A stretch of DNA of 35,337 bases from Bacteroidaceae bacterium. GTDB taxonomy: Bacteria; Bacteroidota; Bacteroidia; Bacteroidales; Bacteroidaceae. The notes under the pieces are model-generated. The model saw only the letters and a program-made list of their open reading frames with translations. It had not been told where the DNA came from and ran no database searches. Position numbers and translations under genes: made by a program. Positions within the stretch are counted from its first letter, which is position 1; each line of letters starts with the position of its first letter. Location of the stretch: positions 1 to 35,337 of the forward strand of contig JAFXDG010000002.1 in NCBI GenBank assembly GCA_017521285.1. Reading direction: 5' to 3'. This document shows positions 32,645 to 35,337 of the stretch, in pieces.

Positions 32645-32667
32645 GCCCCCGCACGTCTGACATTTTT

Positions 32668-32724
32668 TATCACGTGTCCGCCTTCGGTTTATCAGCTGAT
32701 TAACACAGGTTCGGACACGTGATA
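32668..32724 (+). terminator. 13-bp inverted repeat with nested palindrome after dnaB
   Basis: TATCACGTGTCCG (32668-32680) and CGGACACGTGATA (32712-32724) pair perfectly; the 31-base loop contains its own palindrome ATCAGCTGAT (32691-32700). TTTTCTTCT follows on the plus strand. It is probably the dnaB terminator, 23 bases after the stop, although the loop is long for that role. Confidence 0.65.
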
Positions 32725-32823
32725 TTTTCTTCTCGCACACAAGGAGAAACTCCCTTGTAGGCAAAAAAATATCCCCATACATCCAAGAAGCCATCCCTTT
32801 ATTGACAGAAAGGATGCAAAACG

Positions 32824-32855
32824 TTTGTATATCTCCACAAAACTCCGTACCTTTG
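32824..32855 (+). promoter_or_regulatory. Promoter of pheT
   Basis: TTTG at 32824-32827, exactly twenty bases, TACCTTTG at 32848-32855. Full consensus match, 44 bases before the ATG. Confidence 0.85.
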
Positions 32856-32898
32856 CGCGTCTTTTTAAGAAGGAAATATATAATAATAACATACGCGT

Positions 32899-35337
32899 AT
32901 GAATATATCTTATAATTGGCTCAAAGAATACGTGAGCTTTGACATGACACCCGAAGAGGTGTCGGCCGCACTGACCTCCATCGGCCTTGAAGTAGGTTCG
33001 GTAGATGAGGTGCAGAGCATCAAGGGCGGTCTTGAAGGCATTGTGATTGGCGAGGTGCTCACTTGCGAAGAGCACCCCAATAGTGACCACATGCACGTGA
33101 CCACCGTAAATCTCGGAAGCAGAGAACCCGTACAGATTGTGTGCGGTGCACCCAACGTAGCAGCTGGGCAAAAAGTGGTGGTAGCCACATTGGGTACCAA
33201 GTTGTACGATGGCGACGAATGCTTCACCATCAAGAAATCGAAACTCCGCGGTGTGGAGTCTAACGGTATGATTTGCGCCGAGGATGAAATCGGTATCGGC
33301 ACCAGCCATGATGGCATCATCGTACTTCCCGCCGACGCCGTACCTGGCACACCCGCCAAGGATTACTATGGCATCAAGAGTGACTACGTTATCGAAGTCG
33401 ATATCACTCCCAACCGTGCCGACGCTTGTTCACACTACGGTGTGGCCCGCGACCTCTACGCCTGGCTCGTCCAGCAGGGCAAGGAGACATCTCTGACACG
33501 TCCCTCGTGCGACGCTTTTTCTATCGACAACAACGAATTGCCCATCGCTATCCGCGTGGAGAATACCGAGGCTTGTCCCCGCTACGCAGGTGTCACCGTG
33601 AAAGGTGTGACCGTGAAGGAAAGCCCCGAATGGTTGCAAAACAAGTTGCGCCTTATCGGCCTGCGTCCCATCAACAACATTGTCGATATCACCAACTACA
33701 TCCTCCACGCCTACGGGCAACCCCTCCACACCTTCGATGCCGACAAGATTAAGGGCGGCACCGTGGTGGTGAAGACTATGCCCGAAGGCACACCCTTCGT
33801 CACCCTCGACGAGGTGGAGCGCAAGCTCTCTGACCGCGACCTGATGATCTGCAACGCCGAAGAGCCTATGTGCATCGGTGGTGTGTTCGGAGGTCTTGAA
33901 TCAGGCACTACGGAGGAGACAAAGAACGTCTTCCTCGAAAGCGCCTACTTCAATCCCACATCCATCCGTAAGAGTGCACGTCGCCATGGCCTCAGTACCG
34001 ACGCCAGCTTCCGTTTCGAGCGCGGTATCGACCCCAATGGTTGCATCTACGCACTGAAGCAAGCCGCCTTGTTGGTGAAAGAGTTGGCCGGAGGTACCAT
34101 CTCCATGGAGCTGACCGACGTATATCCCAACCCCATCAACGATTTCCGCGTAGAGCTTGACTACAGCTACGTGAACATGTTAGCCGGCAAAGACATCCCT
34201 GCCGACACGGTGAAGAGCATTGTCACTTCACTGGAGATGAAGATTGTGGACGAAACCGCCGAGGGCATCACCTTGGAAGTGCCCGCCTACCGTGTGGACG
34301 TCCAGCGTCCGTGCGACGTGGTGGAGGACATCCTGCGCATCTATGGCTACAACAACGTTGAAATCCCCACAACCCTGAAGTCGAGCCTCACCACCAAGGG
34401 CGAAGCCGACAAGAGTCACAAGTTGCAAAACCTCGTGGCCGAACAATTGGTAGGTTGCGGATTCAACGAAATATTGAACAACTCACTCACCGCATCGGCC
34501 TACTACGACGAGCTGGAGACATATCCCGCCAAGAACCTGGTGCGCCTGATGAACCCCTTGAGCAACGACCTGAACGTGATGCGTCAGACACTCCTCTTCG
34601 GTGGATTGGAGAGTATCATGCACAATGCCAACCGCAAGAGTGCCGACCTGAAATTTTTCGAGTTCGGAAATTGCTACAGCTACAATGCCGAGAAGAAGAA
34701 CGACGAAAAGGTGCTTGCCCCCTACACCGAGCAGAGCCTCATGGGCCTTTGGGTGACAGGTAAGCGCGTGAACAACTCGTGGGCACATGCCGACGAGGCC
34801 ACATCGGTATTCGAGCTGAAAGCCTATGTGCTCAACATCTTCGCCCGCCTCGGTTTGAACCTGGGCACCGTAGTATTCGGCACACTTGCCAACGACATCT
34901 TTGCCAACGCCATCACCATCCACACCCGTGGAGGCAAACTCCTGGCCACCATCGGCATCATCACCAGGAAGATTCAGCGCAAGTTCGACATCGACAACGA
35001 AGTCTATTACGCCGAGCTCAACTGGAAGGAACTGATGCGTGCCATCAAGAACCAGAAGGTAAGTTACAAAGAGCTGAGCAAATACCCCGCCGTGAAGCGC
35101 GACCTTGCCCTGCTCATCGACAAAGCCGTACAGTTTGCCGACATTGAGAAGATTGCCTACGAATCAGAGAAGAAGCTCCTGAAGGAAGTCGCCTTGTTCG
35201 ATGTCTATGAAGGCAAGAACCTCGAAGCAGGCAAGAAGAGCTATGCCGTCAGCTTCCTCCTCCAAGACGAGAATGCCACGCTCAACGACAAGCAGATTGA
35301 CAAAATCATGAGTAAAATCATCGCCAACCTGGAAAAC
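32899..35337 (+). CDS. pheT: Phenylalanine--tRNA ligase beta subunit, 3' end cut off
   Basis: 813 codons are present with no stop before the edge; the usual Bacteroidetes length is about 820, so only a few residues are missing. The protein pairs with PheS (not in the window) to charge tRNAPhe. Domains seen: N-terminal MNISYNWLKEYVSF; EMAP/OB-type tRNA-binding domain (about 40-155, EHPNSDHMHVTTVNLG, GAPNVAAGQKVVVA, KLRGVESNGMICAEDE); B3/B4 editing domain (about 210-380, PRYAGVTVKGV, NNIVDITNYILHAYGQPLH); B5 (about 405-475, VPAYRVDVQRPCDVVEDILR); catalytic-like module (about 490-680) and the ferredoxin-fold anticodon-binding domain starting ELSKYPAVKRDLALLIDK. It has its own promoter, so pheS is not directly upstream. 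Confidence 0.96.
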   Translation, partial: MNISYNWLKEYVSFDMTPEEVSAALTSIGLEVGSVDEVQSIKGGLEGIVIGEVLTCEEHPNSDHMHVTTVNLGSREPVQIVCGAPNVAAGQKVVVATLGTKLYDGDECFTIKKSKLRGVESNGMICAEDEIGIGTSHDGIIVLPADAVPGTPAKDYYGIKSDYVIEVDITPNRADACSHYGVARDLYAWLVQQGKETSLTRPSCDAFSIDNNELPIAIRVENTEACPRYAGVTVKGVTVKESPEWLQNKLRLIGLRPINNIVDITNYILHAYGQPLHTFDADKIKGGTVVVKTMPEGTPFVTLDEVERKLSDRDLMICNAEEPMCIGGVFGGLESGTTEETKNVFLESAYFNPTSIRKSARRHGLSTDASFRFERGIDPNGCIYALKQAALLVKELAGGTISMELTDVYPNPINDFRVELDYSYVNMLAGKDIPADTVKSIVTSLEMKIVDETAEGITLEVPAYRVDVQRPCDVVEDILRIYGYNNVEIPTTLKSSLTTKGEADKSHKLQNLVAEQLVGCGFNEILNNSLTASAYYDELETYPAKNLVRLMNPLSNDLNVMRQTLLFGGLESIMHNANRKSADLKFFEFGNCYSYNAEKKNDEKVLAPYTEQSLMGLWVTGKRVNNSWAHADEATSVFELKAYVLNIFARLGLNLGTVVFGTLANDIFANAITIHTRGGKLLATIGIITRKIQRKFDIDNEVYYAELNWKELMRAIKNQKVSYKELSKYPAVKRDLALLIDKAVQFADIEKIAYESEKKLLKEVALFDVYEGKNLEAGKKSYAVSFLLQDENATLNDKQIDKIMSKIIANLEN

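Noticed and set aside
1-35337. tRNA, rRNA, tmRNA, RNase P RNA or known riboswitch
   Set aside because: I looked in all intergenic gaps for cloverleaf-type or familiar conserved blocks and found none; short divergent RNAs could be missed without a covariance search.

Overview
The window is ordinary core chromosome of a Bacteroidetes species, most likely order Bacteroidales (Prevotella/Bacteroides-like). The lineage call rests on the recurrent promoter form TTTG-N19-21-TAnnTTTG in front of many genes, an S46 dipeptidyl-peptidase, a gliding-motility/type IX secretion C-terminal domain, PorT-like and DUF4369 proteins, DUF3805/DUF3806, and a HU-like DNA-binding protein. Genus cannot be fixed from sequence reading alone. 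I see no phage, insertion sequence, integrase, CRISPR array, defence island, rRNA or tRNA.

Layout. 1-73: start of a minus-strand gene leaving the left edge. 474-4692, minus strand: glutaminyl-tRNA synthetase, a TPR protein, a DedA membrane protein and a small exported Spy/CpxP-like protein; the gaps around three of these hold the same degenerate 8-bp tandem repeat. 4889-5021: a promoter-terminator cassette without an ORF, a candidate small RNA. 5163-7593: OmpA-like lipoprotein (minus) diverging from an archaeal-type prolyl-tRNA synthetase (plus). 7831-10402, minus: a LysM/periplasmic-binding lipidless exported protein and a PorT-like barrel, diverging from a protein with a type IX C-terminal domain. 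11495-15725, plus: uvrA, ybaK and a flavodoxin/ferredoxin fusion. 15818-18252: POT peptide transporter, a HU-like gene with a 22-bp repeat array in its leader, and the last 16 codons of a vanished second POT gene. 18277-22226: DPP7-type peptidase, DUF4369 lipoprotein, lysophosphatidate acyltransferase. 22346-26591, minus: a tight run dolichol-phosphate-mannose-synthase-like glycosyltransferase, dihydroorotase, stand-alone MetH activation domain and metallophosphoesterase. 26805-27959: iron alcohol dehydrogenase. 28300-35337, plus: DUF3805/3806 protein with ABC-F ATPase, dnaB, and pheT cut off a few codons before its end.

How the genes work together. Three aminoacyl-tRNA synthetases (Gln, Pro, Phe) plus YbaK, ABC-F and tRNA-dependent functions give a translation flavour; YbaK clears Cys-tRNAPro, the known error product of ProRS. 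DPP7 (dipeptide release outside the cytoplasm) and the POT transporter (di/tripeptide uptake) fit amino-acid/peptide feeding. uvrA and dnaB are DNA maintenance. The rest is envelope biology.

The most unusual material is between genes: at least four families of short-period degenerate repeats (8, 9, 21 and 22 bp), paired hairpins with compensatory changes, an orphan small-RNA cassette and a POT gene tail. None of these amounts to a demonstrated new system; each is described as an observation.
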